Part shown: piece by piece, positions 15,900 to 24,798 of the stretch
Layout of the letters: the number at the start of each line of letters is the position of its first letter
How positions within the stretch are numbered: position 1 is the stretch's first letter
DNA from: an uncultured Mediterraneibacter sp.
GTDB lineage: Bacteria; Bacillota; Clostridia; Lachnospirales; Lachnospiraceae
Assembly (NCBI RefSeq): GCF_934330165.1
Contig: NZ_CAKRGI010000021.1
Coordinates: 1 to 42,189, forward strand
Length of the DNA: 42,189 nucleotides
Reading direction: 5' to 3'
Notes under the pieces: generated by a model
Databases searched by the model: none
The model's input: only the letters and a program-made list of their open reading frames with translations
What the model was told of the DNA's origin: nothing
Position numbers and translations under genes: made by a program

Positions 15900-17162
15900 A
15901 TGGAGAACAAAAGAATTATTCAGGTTGATGAGAAAGTTCCATTTAAGATGCTTGTTCCGCTGAGTATCCAGCATATGTTTGCTATGTTCGGTGCTTCAGT
16001 ACTTGTGCCATTTGTATTTGGAATCAATCCGGCAGTTGTATTATTCATGAACGGTCTTGGAACTTTATTATTCATCCTGATCACGAAGGGGAAAGCACCG
16101 GCATATCTTGGTTCAAGTTTCGCGTTTCTTGCACCGGCCGGGATCGTTATCTCAAAATGGGGATACAGTTATGCACTGGGAGGCTTTGTTGCAGTCGGAT
16201 TCTGTGGATGTATTTTATCCCTGATTATTTATAAGTTTGGATCAGACTGGATCAATGTAGTACTTCCACCGGCAGCCATGGGACCGGTAGTAGCACTGAT
16301 CGGTCTGGAACTTGCAGGAACAGCAGCATCAAATGCAGGTCTGAAAGATGAAGTGATCGACAGTAAGAATGTGATTGTATTTTTAGTAACGTTATTGACG
16401 GCAGTACTTGGATCGGTTGTATTCCGCAAGTTCCTTGCTGTGATCCCGATCCTGATCGCGATCATTGCAGGATATGTTGCAGCATTACTCTGTGGAATTG
16501 TAGATTTCACAGAAGTTGCAGCAGCACCGCTTTTTTCACTTCCGAATTTTTCAACACCAAAGTTCAAATGGGAGGCGATCGTGATCATTCTTCCGGTTCT
16601 TCTGGTCATTGCATCGGAACATATCGGACATCAGATCGTAACGAGTAAGATCGTCGGAAGAGATCTTTTAAAAGATCCGGGACTGCACAGATCTTTATTT
16701 GCAGATAACTTTTCGACTATGATCTCCGGTCTGATCGGTTCTGTACCGACAACAACTTACGGAGAAAATATCGGAGTTATGGCAATGACAAAGGTTTACA
16801 GTGTCTATGTGATCGGAGGAGCAGCAGTGCTGTCCATTATCTGTTCCTTTATCGGAAAGATGACAACTCTGATCAATACCATTCCAGGACCGGTGATCGG
16901 AGGAATCTCCTTCCTGCTGTATGGTATGATCGGTACATCGGGTATCCGTATTCTTGTTGAATCTCAGGTGGATTATGGGAAGTCAAGAAATATGGCAATG
17001 ACATCCGTTATTTTTGTAGTAGGATTGTCAGGTATTACGGTACAGTTTGGAAGTATCCAGTTATCAGGAATGGTACTGGCGTGTGTGATCGGTATGTTGA
17101 TGGGACTGATGTTCTATGTACTGGATAGGCTGAAACTGACGAATGACAGAGAAAGTGAATAG
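15900..17162 (+). CDS. uraA: Uracil permease (NCS2 family)
   Basis: The 420-residue membrane protein is of the nucleobase:cation symporter-2 family. About twelve to fourteen hydrophobic segments are visible. PLSIQHMFAMFGASVLVPFVFGIN near residue 20 is typical of UraA/PyrP uracil permeases, as are LPPAAMGPVVALIGLELA and the substrate-site EHIGHQIVTSKIVGRDL segment near residue 240, followed by GSVPTTTYGENIG. It imports uracil with protons. AGAGGAGGAAAATGTAAT precedes the ATG. It stands alone, ended by a terminator; no PyrR-binding attenuator was recognised in the upstream 180 bp. The symbol rests on similarity only; a role in xanthine or other base uptake is less likely from the motifs. Confidence 0.9.
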   Translation: MENKRIIQVDEKVPFKMLVPLSIQHMFAMFGASVLVPFVFGINPAVVLFMNGLGTLLFILITKGKAPAYLGSSFAFLAPAGIVISKWGYSYALGGFVAVGFCGCILSLIIYKFGSDWINVVLPPAAMGPVVALIGLELAGTAASNAGLKDEVIDSKNVIVFLVTLLTAVLGSVVFRKFLAVIPILIAIIAGYVAALLCGIVDFTEVAAAPLFSLPNFSTPKFKWEAIVIILPVLLVIASEHIGHQIVTSKIVGRDLLKDPGLHRSLFADNFSTMISGLIGSVPTTTYGENIGVMAMTKVYSVYVIGGAAVLSIICSFIGKMTTLINTIPGPVIGGISFLLYGMIGTSGIRILVESQVDYGKSRNMAMTSVIFVVGLSGITVQFGSIQLSGMVLACVIGMLMGLMFYVLDRLKLTNDRESE

Positions 17163-17211
17163 ATAGAAATTCTGTGAAAACTGCTACAGGGCAGTGATAC
17201 AGATACAGACG

Positions 17212-17292
17212 AAAATAAAAAGGAATATTTCTTTATGGATCGGTATAGCTGGCACACTATACAAAGGTTCATAAGAGGTGTTCCTTTTTTTT
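17212..17292 (+). terminator. Terminator after uraA
   Basis: AAAAAGGAATA near 17216 pairs with GTGTTCCTTTTTTT at about 17279-17292, with partial inner pairing (TCTT with AAGA). The T-run at the end is strong. Loop sequence is long for a simple terminator. Confidence 0.65.
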
Positions 17293-17329
17293 GACTTGAC
17301 AAGAAAGATTTTGCAGATTATATTTAAAT

Positions 17330-17363
17330 CGTAAGTAGTAAGTAATAAGCAGTAAGCAGTGCG
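17330..17363 (+). repeat. Short tandem heptamer-like repeat
   Basis: Four to five imperfect repeats of a GTAAGYA-type unit (reads as GTAAGTA, GTAAGTAA, TAAGCA, GTAAGCA). They lie in the 280-bp non-coding gap between uraA and the next gene. Apart from these and the terminator I see nothing else in the gap. Confidence 0.6.
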
Positions 17364-17442
17364 TGGTAAATGGCAGATGATTGAAGTCATGAGAAAGATC
17401 ATTTACGGAGAAAATAATTGAAACTGAGAAGGAGGAACGGGG

Positions 17443-18342
17443 ATGAGAGAGTTAAATTTATCAGAGAAATATGCACTGATAGCATTGGAAGGACAGGAGA
17501 GCCTCCACAGCTCCATGGCAAAAAGTGCAGTGCTTCGTGCGGTCATGGCAGCAGAAGTGCTGATGCCGGTTTTGGAAAAAGAAGGCTGTTCTTTATCTGA
17601 ATTTGCTGAAGAAGTGGAGAAAGCAATACAGGCAGCTAAGAATATGAATAAAAAGGAAGAGCGTCAGATCGAGCAGAAAGTGAAAGAATCTTTGGAAAAG
17701 GAAGGACTGTTGTGCGAGATACCGGATCTTCTTGGCTGTGATCTGAATTATTATTCGGCAGGGATTGAACTGAAATCCTATCGGAGTGAAGAACAGACTT
17801 ATTTCAGGATCAGGGAAGGTCTGCGGGCAGAAATCCTGGATGACGGAGAAATTACGATGGAGTGTCTGGGTCTCCTGTGGCTGCTGCGTGAAAGTGGCTG
17901 TATCCATGATCTGTTTTCAGCAGCGGAGCAGGAAAGGGTACTTGAACGGGTGAATGGAATGGCTGCGGAGAACGAATATTGCAGGATCTTGTGGGAAAAA
18001 GAATTTCACAGTATTTTTGAGAGTTTTACAGGGCGTTTCCTGCGGGCAAAAAGTAAACTGTTTGAAAATCCTTATTTAGAGGGAGTCAGTCTGGCATTCC
18101 CATATCTGGAGAGAAGAAAAGCAATCTTTATTGACTGTGTGGTGTTTGGGACGAATGTAGAAGAACGGAGAAGTGCTGCAGTTGATTTTTTGAGAAAGAT
18201 GGGACATAATGTTGAGGAAGTCAGATCAGGCAGCGAGACACTCCTGAAAATAGACCGTATGTATTATCGTATTTTTCCGACAACAAGAAGATCCTATCAA
18301 GTGCCGATCCAGGGTGTAAATCTTGTTCCGGTATACTGGTAG
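17443..18342 (+). CDS. Conserved-looking protein of unknown function (299 aa)
   Basis: I do not recognise the family. The 299-residue protein is soluble and mostly helical, without signal peptide or membrane segments. The N-terminus (LNLSEKYALIALEG, then SSMAKSAVLRAVMAAEVLMPVL) has a faint similarity to GPP34/GOLPH3-like domains; this is too weak to call. Residues 45-90 are highly charged and probably coiled-coil (EEVEKAIQAAKNMNKKEERQIEQKV). The C-terminus contains FPYLERRKAIFIDCVVFGTNVEERR and an FPTTRRSYQVPIQGVNLVPVYW ending. GAAGGAGGAACGGGG precedes the ATG. It is followed by a small MerR-type regulator after 18 bp, so the two are probably one operon and functionally linked. Confidence 0.7.
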   Translation: MRELNLSEKYALIALEGQESLHSSMAKSAVLRAVMAAEVLMPVLEKEGCSLSEFAEEVEKAIQAAKNMNKKEERQIEQKVKESLEKEGLLCEIPDLLGCDLNYYSAGIELKSYRSEEQTYFRIREGLRAEILDDGEITMECLGLLWLLRESGCIHDLFSAAEQERVLERVNGMAAENEYCRILWEKEFHSIFESFTGRFLRAKSKLFENPYLEGVSLAFPYLERRKAIFIDCVVFGTNVEERRSAAVDFLRKMGHNVEEVRSGSETLLKIDRMYYRIFPTTRRSYQVPIQGVNLVPVYW

Positions 18343-18360
18343 AGAAGAAAAGGTGAGAAA

Positions 18361-18618
18361 ATGTCCAGACAGAGAAGCATGGAAGTGATAGAACAGTCAG
18401 AGTATGTAACAATCGGGGAGCTTGTCAGGCTGACCGGTGTGAGATACAGTACACTGAAGTTTTATACGGAAGAAGGAATGCTGCCATTTGAGCAGGCAGA
18501 GGAAAATCTGACCCGGCGTTACAGACGGGAAGAAAGTATAGAGATGATCTATAAGATTCGGAAAATGCGAGAAGAAAAAATGACGATCCCGGAGATAAAA
18601 GGGAAAATAAAAGGATAA
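18361..18618 (+). CDS. Small MerR-type HTH protein (85 aa)
   Basis: The 85-residue protein is little more than a MerR winged helix-turn-helix: YVTIGELVRLTGVRYSTLKFYTEEGMLPFEQ, where LKFYTEEGML corresponds to the family's LRYYExxGLL, followed by the wing with RRYRREESIEMIYKIRKMRE. The dimerisation helix and effector-binding domain of full MerR proteins (110-280 residues) are missing, so it may be a stand-alone DNA-binding protein or an excisionase-like factor. AAAGGTGAG precedes the ATG. It lies 18 bp after an unknown gene and before a strong terminator. Its targets are unknown. Confidence 0.8.
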   Translation: MSRQRSMEVIEQSEYVTIGELVRLTGVRYSTLKFYTEEGMLPFEQAEENLTRRYRREESIEMIYKIRKMREEKMTIPEIKGKIKG

Positions 18619-18682
18619 AATTCTTTGAAGAAAATCCAGGACAGATCGTGAGAAAGTCGAAAAGTAAAAAGAAAAAGTTGTT

Positions 18683-18759
18683 AAAAAGGAACGCAGCTCC
18701 CAGCGTGGTTCGTGACAGGCAGTCACAGTAACCAGTCAGGGGAATTGCGTTCCTTTTTA
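18683..18759. terminator. Bidirectional terminator between the MerR gene and argG
   Basis: AAAAAGGAACGCA (18683-18695) pairs with TGCGTTCCTTTTT (18746-18758). An inner stem (GTGGTT with AACC, and GTGAC with GTCAC) extends the hairpin. T-runs on both strands mean it can end both the rightward operon and the leftward argG transcript. Confidence 0.85.
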
Positions 18760-18798
18760 TTTATATGATTATATGATCAAAAGACTTATCGGAAAGAA

Positions 18799-20028
18799 TT
18801 ATTTCTTCTGAGTCTCAACTTCCTGCATTTTCATTGCACGAACCTTCAGTGGAAGTCCGAAGAGATTGATAAATCCGTCCGCATCGTGATGGTCATACAG
18901 ATCACCTGTAGTGAAGCTTGCAAGAGATTCACTGTACAGAGAATAAGGAGATGTCTCACCGGCACGGATGATATTTCCCTTGTAAAGTCTGAATTTGACT
19001 TCACCGGTCACATACTGCTGCGTTACATCGACAAATGCCTGGATGGCTTCACGCAGTGGTGTATACCATTTTCCTTCATATACGATCTGTGCAAATTTAT
19101 TTCCAAGATCTTTTTTAACTTCATATGTAGCACGGTCAAGTACAAGCTCTTCAAGCTGTTCGTGAGCAGCCATCAGGATTGTTCCGCCAGGAGTCTCATA
19201 GACACCACGGGATTTCATTCCAACAACACGGTTCTCAACGATATCAACGATACCGATTCCATGCTTTCCGCCAAGCTCGTTCAGCTCTCTGATGATATCA
19301 GAAACTTTCATTTCTTTTCCGTTGACGCTCTTCGGAACACCAGCTTCAAAAGTCATTGTAACGTATTCATCTTTGTCAGGAGCTTTCTCAGGAGTCGTGC
19401 TTAATACGAGCAGGTCATCATAATTTGGCTCGTTGGCAGGATTTTCAAGCTCCAGACCTTCATGGCTGATATGCCATAAGTTACGGTCACGGCTGTAGCT
19501 GTGCTTTACGTCAAATGGAAGATCAATGCCGTGCTGCTTGCAGTATTCAATCTCGTCTTCACGGGACTGCATGGTCCATACATCGGTCATACGCCATGGA
19601 GCGATGATCTTAATATCAGGAGCAAGTGCCTTAATTCCAAGCTCAAAACGAATCTGGTCATTTCCTTTTCCTGTAGCACCGTGGCAGATGGCTACCGCAC
19701 CCTCTTTTCGTGCGATCTCAACCAGTTTCTTTGCGATCGCCGGACGGGCCATGGATGTTCCGAGAAGATATTTGTTCTCATAAACCGCACCTGCTTTTAC
19801 GCAAGGTACAATGAAGTCATCACAGAACTCATCAACGATATTTTCAATATATAATTTAGAAGCTCCGGAAAGCTTTGCTCTTTCATCCAGTCCGTCAAGC
19901 TCTTCTCCCTGTCCGCAGTCGATGCAGCAGCAGACAACATCATAATTAAATGTCTCTTTCAGCCATGGGATGATCGCTGTGGTATCAAGACCACCGGAAT
20001 ATGCCAATACAACTTTTTCTTTACTCAT
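18799..20028 (-). CDS. argG: Argininosuccinate synthase
   Basis: This 409-residue cytoplasmic enzyme joins citrulline and aspartate using ATP, the penultimate step of arginine synthesis. The PP-loop ATP-pyrophosphatase motif AYSGGLDTT is at residues 9-17. The substrate-binding segments [15 protein letters not shown] and [19 protein letters not shown], and [21 protein letters not shown], are intact. The length is normal for bacterial ArgG. AGGAGG lies 9 nt before the ATG. argH is not visible in the window, and the rest of the arginine pathway is some 5 kb away at argC-argD. The promoter and palindromes upstream resemble those of argC, so both are probably repressed by ArgR. Confidence 0.97.
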   Translation of the reverse strand: MSKEKVVLAYSGGLDTTAIIPWLKETFNYDVVCCCIDCGQGEELDGLDERAKLSGASKLYIENIVDEFCDDFIVPCVKAGAVYENKYLLGTSMARPAIAKKLVEIARKEGAVAICHGATGKGNDQIRFELGIKALAPDIKIIAPWRMTDVWTMQSREDEIEYCKQHGIDLPFDVKHSYSRDRNLWHISHEGLELENPANEPNYDDLLVLSTTPEKAPDKDEYVTMTFEAGVPKSVNGKEMKVSDIIRELNELGGKHGIGIVDIVENRVVGMKSRGVYETPGGTILMAAHEQLEELVLDRATYEVKKDLGNKFAQIVYEGKWYTPLREAIQAFVDVTQQYVTGEVKFRLYKGNIIRAGETSPYSLYSESLASFTTGDLYDHHDADGFINLFGLPLKVRAMKMQEVETQKK

Positions 20029-20143
20029 TTTTAATGCCTCCTGAATGTAATTTATACCTCTTTGGTTCTGGGTAAGATACCGAGAGGAGGGATGCTGCGA
20101 AAACCGCAGTCCTGTAAATCTCCGCTTCGATAAGCTACAAAAT

Positions 20144-20172
20144 ACTATACACTAGATTTTATAATTATGCAA
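20144..20172 (-). promoter_or_regulatory. argG promoter
   Basis: On the minus strand TTGCAT (20167-20172) is followed after exactly 17 bp by TATAGT (20144-20149). The -35 and the spacer contain TTGCATAATTATAAAA, which resembles an ARG-box half-site. The same TTGCAT -35 occurs at argC. The leader downstream, to the ATG at 20028, is about 110 nt and can form two or three small hairpins, for instance 20095-20099 with 20105-20109. Confidence 0.75.
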
Positions 20173-20204
20173 GAGAAAATTTATATAATCAATTAATATA
20201 CATA

Positions 20205-20260
20205 AAATATGCAAATATATGCATAAAAATACAAAAATATTCCTGCATATGCATAAAATT
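20205..20260. promoter_or_regulatory. AT-rich palindromes, probable ArgR operators
   Basis: TATGCAAATATATGCATA (20208-20225) and TGCATATGCATA (20244-20255) are near-palindromes upstream of the argG promoter. They resemble the TNTGAATWWWWATTCANW / TGCATAAWTATGCA type of arginine box. Similar motifs lie at the argC promoter. Confidence 0.55.
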
Positions 20261-20299
20261 CAGAATGACAGATGCAGGAATGCGTGACGATCCGGGGGG

Positions 20300-21229
20300 T
20301 TAACGTACCAAAGAAGAAGCCATTCTGCGGTAAGTATGTCGTTTTCCGCGGATCACAACGCTGTAGGCAGTGATATTTTCAGGAAGAGCCATTCCCATAT
20401 ATCCGCTGTCTCCGATATGATGGATGTCTGCTCCTGCCATCTTGCACATCAGAGCAATCTGACGGATCGTTGCCTCATCTGCCCCTTCCTGGGACGTACC
20501 GATCGTAGTCATGGCGAGAGCTTCTTTTGCATGAGCCTGATGGATCAGGGTACGTGCATACTCCAAAGTGATGCCCGGAACGGTTCCCGGAGCCGGAAGC
20601 AGGATGACATCAGCTCCGGCTTCAATAAACTGATCTACATCTTCCGGTGTGAGAATGCTTTCACCTGCTTCAGAAGCAATACCGGAAGCGTGCATTTTTC
20701 CGGCAGTCAGGATGACCCGGTCACCAACTGCTTTTTTTAACTGGGTAAGTGCGTGGATGATGGCATGATTTTCTACCCCGATTCCTGGATTTCCGGTCAG
20801 AATGATCATATCAACACCCATGTCAGCCGCCTTTTTGGCATTTTCTACCGTGGCACAGCGTCCTGAAGTAAGATCCCAGACAGATTCTTCTTTCTGACTG
20901 GATCTTGGTGCATACGCAACGGGTTCCAGATTAATGGCAACCATTTTCCCGGTCAGTCTTTTGATTTCCCGGATCGTATCCTCCGGGGCAACATCAGGAA
21001 GTCCCTGGATTATTGGGCGATTCACATCAAAGATATTGAGCATGATCAGATCGGATCCCAGCGAAGCAACAAATTCTGCATTCGTAATATTTACAAGCAT
21101 GGGTGTGACCGTTCCAATCGTTTCAGTGGCAAGTACGCGGCCCTCACTCTCAGCGATCGCCCTGAGCAGATCCTCTTTTGTATAAGCTGCCAGCTCACGG
21201 GCAGTACAGTCTATCAGTCTTTTTTTCAT
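20300..21229 (-). CDS. TIM-barrel protein of unknown function (309 aa)
   Basis: The 309-residue protein reads like a beta/alpha barrel with repeated strand-loop signatures: LATETIGTVTPMLVNITNAEF, DLIMLNIFDVN, KMVAINLEPVA, DMIILTGNPGIGV, DRVILTAGKMHASG and DVILLPAPGTVPG. The spacing suits an eight-strand TIM barrel, and the GNPGIG and APGTVPG loops could bind phosphate. Similar proteins occur in Firmicutes, often annotated only as domain of unknown function. Its reaction is not known to me. It starts at an ATG behind GAAGGAGC. It is transcribed toward argG from its own upstream region and is separated from argG by 271 bp of regulatory DNA, so it is not part of the arginine pathway by position. 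Confidence 0.75.
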   Translation of the reverse strand: MKKRLIDCTARELAAYTKEDLLRAIAESEGRVLATETIGTVTPMLVNITNAEFVASLGSDLIMLNIFDVNRPIIQGLPDVAPEDTIREIKRLTGKMVAINLEPVAYAPRSSQKEESVWDLTSGRCATVENAKKAADMGVDMIILTGNPGIGVENHAIIHALTQLKKAVGDRVILTAGKMHASGIASEAGESILTPEDVDQFIEAGADVILLPAPGTVPGITLEYARTLIHQAHAKEALAMTTIGTSQEGADEATIRQIALMCKMAGADIHHIGDSGYMGMALPENITAYSVVIRGKRHTYRRMASSLVR

Positions 21230-21443
21230 TTTACAGCTCCTTCTTTCATTTTAAAATATTGGGTATCTGAGTATCAGTATATAACAGATGAATGCAGAAT
21301 GGGAAAATTAATAAAATTGTCCGGGGAAAATACAAGATCATTGCAAAAAAAATCTGAATCCGATAAGATGATGATACCAAAGGGATTTGTTCCCAAAAAA
21401 CTATGGAGTCATACTATCATTGAAGAAAAAAGAGGTCAGGGAA

Positions 21444-23171
21444 ATGAAGGAAAAAATAAAATGCATGATCCGGTACAGCGTTTTGGCACTGGTCATCGGA
21501 GTGGCAGTCGGTGTCATTGATACAATTTTCGGAAGAGGACTTTTATGGCTGTCAGATTTCAGGACGGTTCACTACAGATATCTGCTGCCATTTCTTCCGG
21601 CTGCAGGACTGCTGATCGTGTGGATGTATCACCGGTTTAGCGAAGAAAGTCTGAAAGGAATGACGCTGGTACTGGAAACCGGACAGAAAAAAAGGAAGTC
21701 GATTCCACTGGCACTTGTTCCACTGGTGATTGTTGGAACATGGCTGACGCATCTTTTCGGAGGAAGTGCAGGAAGAGAAGGAGTGGCAGTACAGATCGGT
21801 GCTGCGATATCCCATGAGGCAGGGAGAAAATTTCATTGCCCGGAAAAGGACAGGATTATGCTGGCAGCCGGAATGGCAGCCGGTTTCGGGGGACTTTTTC
21901 AGACTCCGCTGGCAGCAGTCTTTTTTGCAATGGAGGTGATCGTTTCGGGATATATGCAGTATGAAGCATTACTGCCGGCAATGATCAGTGCTTATACAGC
22001 CGCTTTTACCTCTCATATACTGGGACTGGAAAAGTTTACAGTAGTGATCGGTGAGAAGCTGGATCTGTCAGAGACAAAGGTGATCCTGTGTCTGATCGTT
22101 CTTGGAATTTTGTTCGGGTTGGTCGGGAGACTTTTTTCAGGAACACTGCAATGGATGAAAAAACGGCTGGGTAATGCCATAAAAAATCCATACATAAGGA
22201 TCGGAACAGTGGCAGTACTTCTTGCAGTTCTTCTGTTCTTTTTTCACGGAGGCAGATACAGCGGACTGGGAACGAACCTTATATCAGCAGCCTTTGAAAA
22301 TGGAACTGTCTATGGGTATGACTGGATATTGAAGCTGGGATTTACGGTTCTGACACTGGCAATCGGCTTTCAGGGCGGAGAAGTGACACCGCTTTTCTCT
22401 ATTGGGGCATCACTGGGAATCCTTGCAGGAAATCTGCTCGGTATTTCCCCTGTGGTCTGTGCAGCACTTGGCTATGCGGCAGTATTTGGCAGTGCGACCA
22501 ATACACTGCTCGCTCCGGTTATGATCGGACTGGAAGTATTTGGAACAGAAAATGCAATCCCGTTGGTAGTTGTATGTATCCTTGCATATCTTATGAATGG
22601 GGGAAGTTCTATCTATACTGCACAGCAGCGGGCAGTCCTGAAGCTGGATGGGGAGAAAGAAATAGAAATCTTTCAGGCGGGCAGAGAATCGCTGGAAGAA
22701 GCGGTCCGACTGGTACGGAATACGGCAGAAAAGATGAAAGAAAAAAGCTGGTTTGTGGCAGAAAGTCTGGAAGAGTTTGACCGGTGGATGAGGAAGGATC
22801 AGGGATGGCTGTATGTGGCAAGGGATCGCAGCAGCGGACAACTGGCTGGAATGTTTTTTGTTGTCCTGCCGGGGTTGGAAGAAGAAAATCTGGGGTACGA
22901 TATCGGTATGCAGGGCAGGCAGTTGTATGAGTGTGCAATTATGGATACGGTTGTGGTCCTTCCTGAATACAGAGGAATGCATTTACAATATGAAATGATG
23001 CAGACTGCGGAGCGAAAGCTTCGCAAAGAGGGTTATCGTTATCTTCTCTGTACGGTTCATCCGGAAAATAAATTCAGCAGGGAGAATGTGAAAAGACAGG
23101 GATATAAAAAAATGCTGACAAAAGAAAAATATGGTGGATTTTTGCGGGATATATGGATGAAAGAATTGTAA
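21444..23171 (+). CDS. CLC-type ion channel/antiporter fused to a C-terminal GNAT-like domain
   Basis: Residues 1-410 form a CLC (chloride channel) membrane domain. The selectivity and gating segment GGSAGREGVAVQIG lies near residues 106-119, with the conserved gating glutamate in GREG; GLFQTPLAAVFFAME and GSATNTLLAPVMIGLE are also recognisable. GREGVAVQ is the variant seen in the fluoride-exporting CLC-F branch, so fluoride/proton antiport is a reasonable hypothesis. No fluoride (crcB) riboswitch was found upstream. Residues about 430-575 look like a GNAT acetyltransferase fold: CAIMDTVVVLPEYRGMHLQYEMMQTAERKL, then YLLCTVHPENKFSRENVKRQGYKKM. Fusion to CLC is unusual. AGAGGTCAGGG precedes the ATG at 21444. 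The usual CBS domains are absent. Confidence 0.8.
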   Translation: MKEKIKCMIRYSVLALVIGVAVGVIDTIFGRGLLWLSDFRTVHYRYLLPFLPAAGLLIVWMYHRFSEESLKGMTLVLETGQKKRKSIPLALVPLVIVGTWLTHLFGGSAGREGVAVQIGAAISHEAGRKFHCPEKDRIMLAAGMAAGFGGLFQTPLAAVFFAMEVIVSGYMQYEALLPAMISAYTAAFTSHILGLEKFTVVIGEKLDLSETKVILCLIVLGILFGLVGRLFSGTLQWMKKRLGNAIKNPYIRIGTVAVLLAVLLFFFHGGRYSGLGTNLISAAFENGTVYGYDWILKLGFTVLTLAIGFQGGEVTPLFSIGASLGILAGNLLGISPVVCAALGYAAVFGSATNTLLAPVMIGLEVFGTENAIPLVVVCILAYLMNGGSSIYTAQQRAVLKLDGEKEIEIFQAGRESLEEAVRLVRNTAEKMKEKSWFVAESLEEFDRWMRKDQGWLYVARDRSSGQLAGMFFVVLPGLEEENLGYDIGMQGRQLYECAIMDTVVVLPEYRGMHLQYEMMQTAERKLRKEGYRYLLCTVHPENKFSRENVKRQGYKKMLTKEKYGGFLRDIWMKEL

Positions 23172-23191
23172 AATACCTGAAATTGAGATTG

Positions 23192-23227
23192 GTTGCAGAA
23201 AGGCAACTTCCGTTGCAAAATAGCAAC
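23192..23227. promoter_or_regulatory. Tandem dyad operators GTTGC-N6-GCAAC
   Basis: Two copies of GTTGC-N6-GCAAC lie at 23192-23207 and 23212-23227, exactly 20 bp apart (two helical turns). They sit just upstream of the -35 box of the FeoA-like gene. The whole region can also fold as a cruciform, since GGTTGC and GCAACC at the outside also pair. Confidence 0.6.
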
Positions 23228-23238
23228 CAAGATTGCGA

Positions 23239-23268
23239 TTGACTAACCCTGCAGATATTTTCTAAAAT
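23239..23268 (+). promoter_or_regulatory. Promoter of the FeoA-like/proA operon
   Basis: TTGACT (23239-23244), 18-bp spacer, TAAAAT (23263-23268), followed closely by the ribosome binding site AAAGGAGGG. The tandem dyads end 11 bp before the -35, a position suited to an activator or repressor. Confidence 0.65.
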
Positions 23269-23288
23269 GGAAAAAAGGAGGGATTGTC

Positions 23289-23501
23289 ATGCAGGCGTTA
23301 TCAGATGCAAAAGCAGGAGAGAACTATACGATCAAGTGGATGTTCGGACTTCCGGAAGTTTTGGAGTTTCTGCACAGTCATCATGTAGAAGAAGGCTGTG
23401 ATGTGCAGGTGATCCGGAAGATGACAGACGGAGTGATCATTGCAGTACAGGATACGAGATTTGTACTGGGAAATGAGATTGCAGACCGGATCCAGGTATG
23501 A
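23289..23501 (+). CDS. FeoA-like (SH3-fold) small protein, 70 aa
   Basis: The 70-residue protein matches the pattern of FeoA domains: a start with [17 protein letters not shown], then [22 protein letters not shown], and a closing [23 protein letters not shown], which is the usual final strand with an LGxxIAxxI ending. FeoA proteins are SH3-like and assist the ferrous iron transporter FeoB; stand-alone versions also occur. No feoB is present in the window. AAAGGAGGG precedes the ATG by 7 nt. It is the first gene of a likely operon with proA 37 bp downstream, an odd pairing that gives no obvious iron link. The upstream tandem dyads may respond to a metal regulator, but this is inference. Confidence 0.7.
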   Translation: MQALSDAKAGENYTIKWMFGLPEVLEFLHSHHVEEGCDVQVIRKMTDGVIIAVQDTRFVLGNEIADRIQV

Positions 23502-23538
23502 TAAAATAGGTTTCAATCGGAAACTGAAAGGAGACGGA

Positions 23539-24792
23539 ATGATGGAGAGTTATATGCAGATGCTGGCAAAGCGTTCAAAAAATGCATCAAGAAGTGCTGC
23601 GAAGCTTGGCACAGCAGATAAGAACCGGGGACTGCTTGCAGTGGCAGATGAGCTGGTAGCAGAGCAGCAGCTGATCCTGGATGCGAATGCAAAGGATATT
23701 GAAGCAGCAAAGGAAAAGGGCGTGAAGCAGTCGCTGATCGATCGACTGGAACTTTCAGAACAGCGGATCGCAGATATGGCAGAAGGTCTCAGGCAGATCG
23801 CAGCACTGGATGATCCGGTGGGAGAGGTTCTATCTATGAAGACGAGACCGAACGGTCTTAGGATCGGGCAGAAAAGAGTTCCGCTTGGAGTGGTCGGTAT
23901 CATTTATGAGTCCAGACCGAATGTGACGGCAGATGCATTTGGACTTTGCTTCAAGACCGGAAATTCAGTGATCCTCAGAGGCGGCAGTGATGCGATTCAT
24001 TCCAATCAGGCGATCGTCCATGCAGTGAAGGACGGTCTCAGAAAAGAAAAGCTGAACCAGGATCTGATCATCCTGGTTGAGGATACGGACAGGGAAGTTG
24101 TCAATGAGATGATGAAGATGCATGGCTGGATTGATGTACTGATCCCAAGAGGCGGGGCAGGACTGATCGCAAATGTAGTTGCGAACAGCACCGTACCGGT
24201 CATTGAAACGGGAACCGGAAACTGTCATATTTATATAGACGAATCTGCAGATATCAGGATGGCAGCCGAGATCATCGAGAATGCCAAGACGCAGAGAATG
24301 GGTGTGTGCAATGCCTGTGAGTCACTGGTGATCCATTCCGGTATTCTTTCAAAGGCATTGCCGGAGATCGTGAAGAAGCTGAAAGCACATAATGTAGAGA
24401 TACGTGGGGACGAGAGAGCCTGTGCAGTGAGCAAAGAGATCATTCCGGCTTCAGAAGAAGACTGGGGAACCGAGTACCTGGATGCAGTGATCTCAGTTAA
24501 GACAGTGGATTCGCTCCGGGAGGCGATCGATCATATCAACCGTTATAATACAGGACATTCAGAATCGATCATTACCACAGATTATGCCAATGCATTGCAG
24601 TTTCAGGATGAGATCGATGCGGCAGCAGTTTATGTGAATGCGTCCACAAGATTTACGGATGGCTTTGAATTTGGATTTGGGGCAGAAATCGGGATCAGTA
24701 CGCAGAAACTTCATGCAAGAGGTCCGATGGGACTGAATGCACTGACAACAACCAAATATATTATTTTTGGTAATGGACAGATAAGAAAATAG
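23539..24792 (+). CDS. proA: Gamma-glutamyl phosphate reductase
   Basis: This 417-residue cytoplasmic enzyme reduces gamma-glutamyl phosphate with NADPH to glutamate semialdehyde, in proline synthesis. Motifs include [21 protein letters not shown], the NAD(P)-site [12 protein letters not shown], the catalytic-cysteine segment [13 protein letters not shown] near residue 257, and [33 protein letters not shown] near the end. Length is normal. The start is ATG 23539 or the adjacent ATG at 23542, both behind AAAGGAG. proB, the usual partner, is absent here, so glutamate kinase must be encoded elsewhere. It follows a FeoA-like gene in the same operon and ends at a strong terminator. Confidence 0.96.
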   Translation: MMESYMQMLAKRSKNASRSAAKLGTADKNRGLLAVADELVAEQQLILDANAKDIEAAKEKGVKQSLIDRLELSEQRIADMAEGLRQIAALDDPVGEVLSMKTRPNGLRIGQKRVPLGVVGIIYESRPNVTADAFGLCFKTGNSVILRGGSDAIHSNQAIVHAVKDGLRKEKLNQDLIILVEDTDREVVNEMMKMHGWIDVLIPRGGAGLIANVVANSTVPVIETGTGNCHIYIDESADIRMAAEIIENAKTQRMGVCNACESLVIHSGILSKALPEIVKKLKAHNVEIRGDERACAVSKEIIPASEEDWGTEYLDAVISVKTVDSLREAIDHINRYNTGHSESIITTDYANALQFQDEIDAAAVYVNASTRFTDGFEFGFGAEIGISTQKLHARGPMGLNALTTTKYIIFGNGQIRK

Positions 24793-24798
24793 CAGAAA

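Noticed and set aside
21230..21443. Fluoride (crcB) riboswitch before the CLC gene
   Set aside because: The conserved GGCGATGGTGTTC-type and CTGATG segments were not found.
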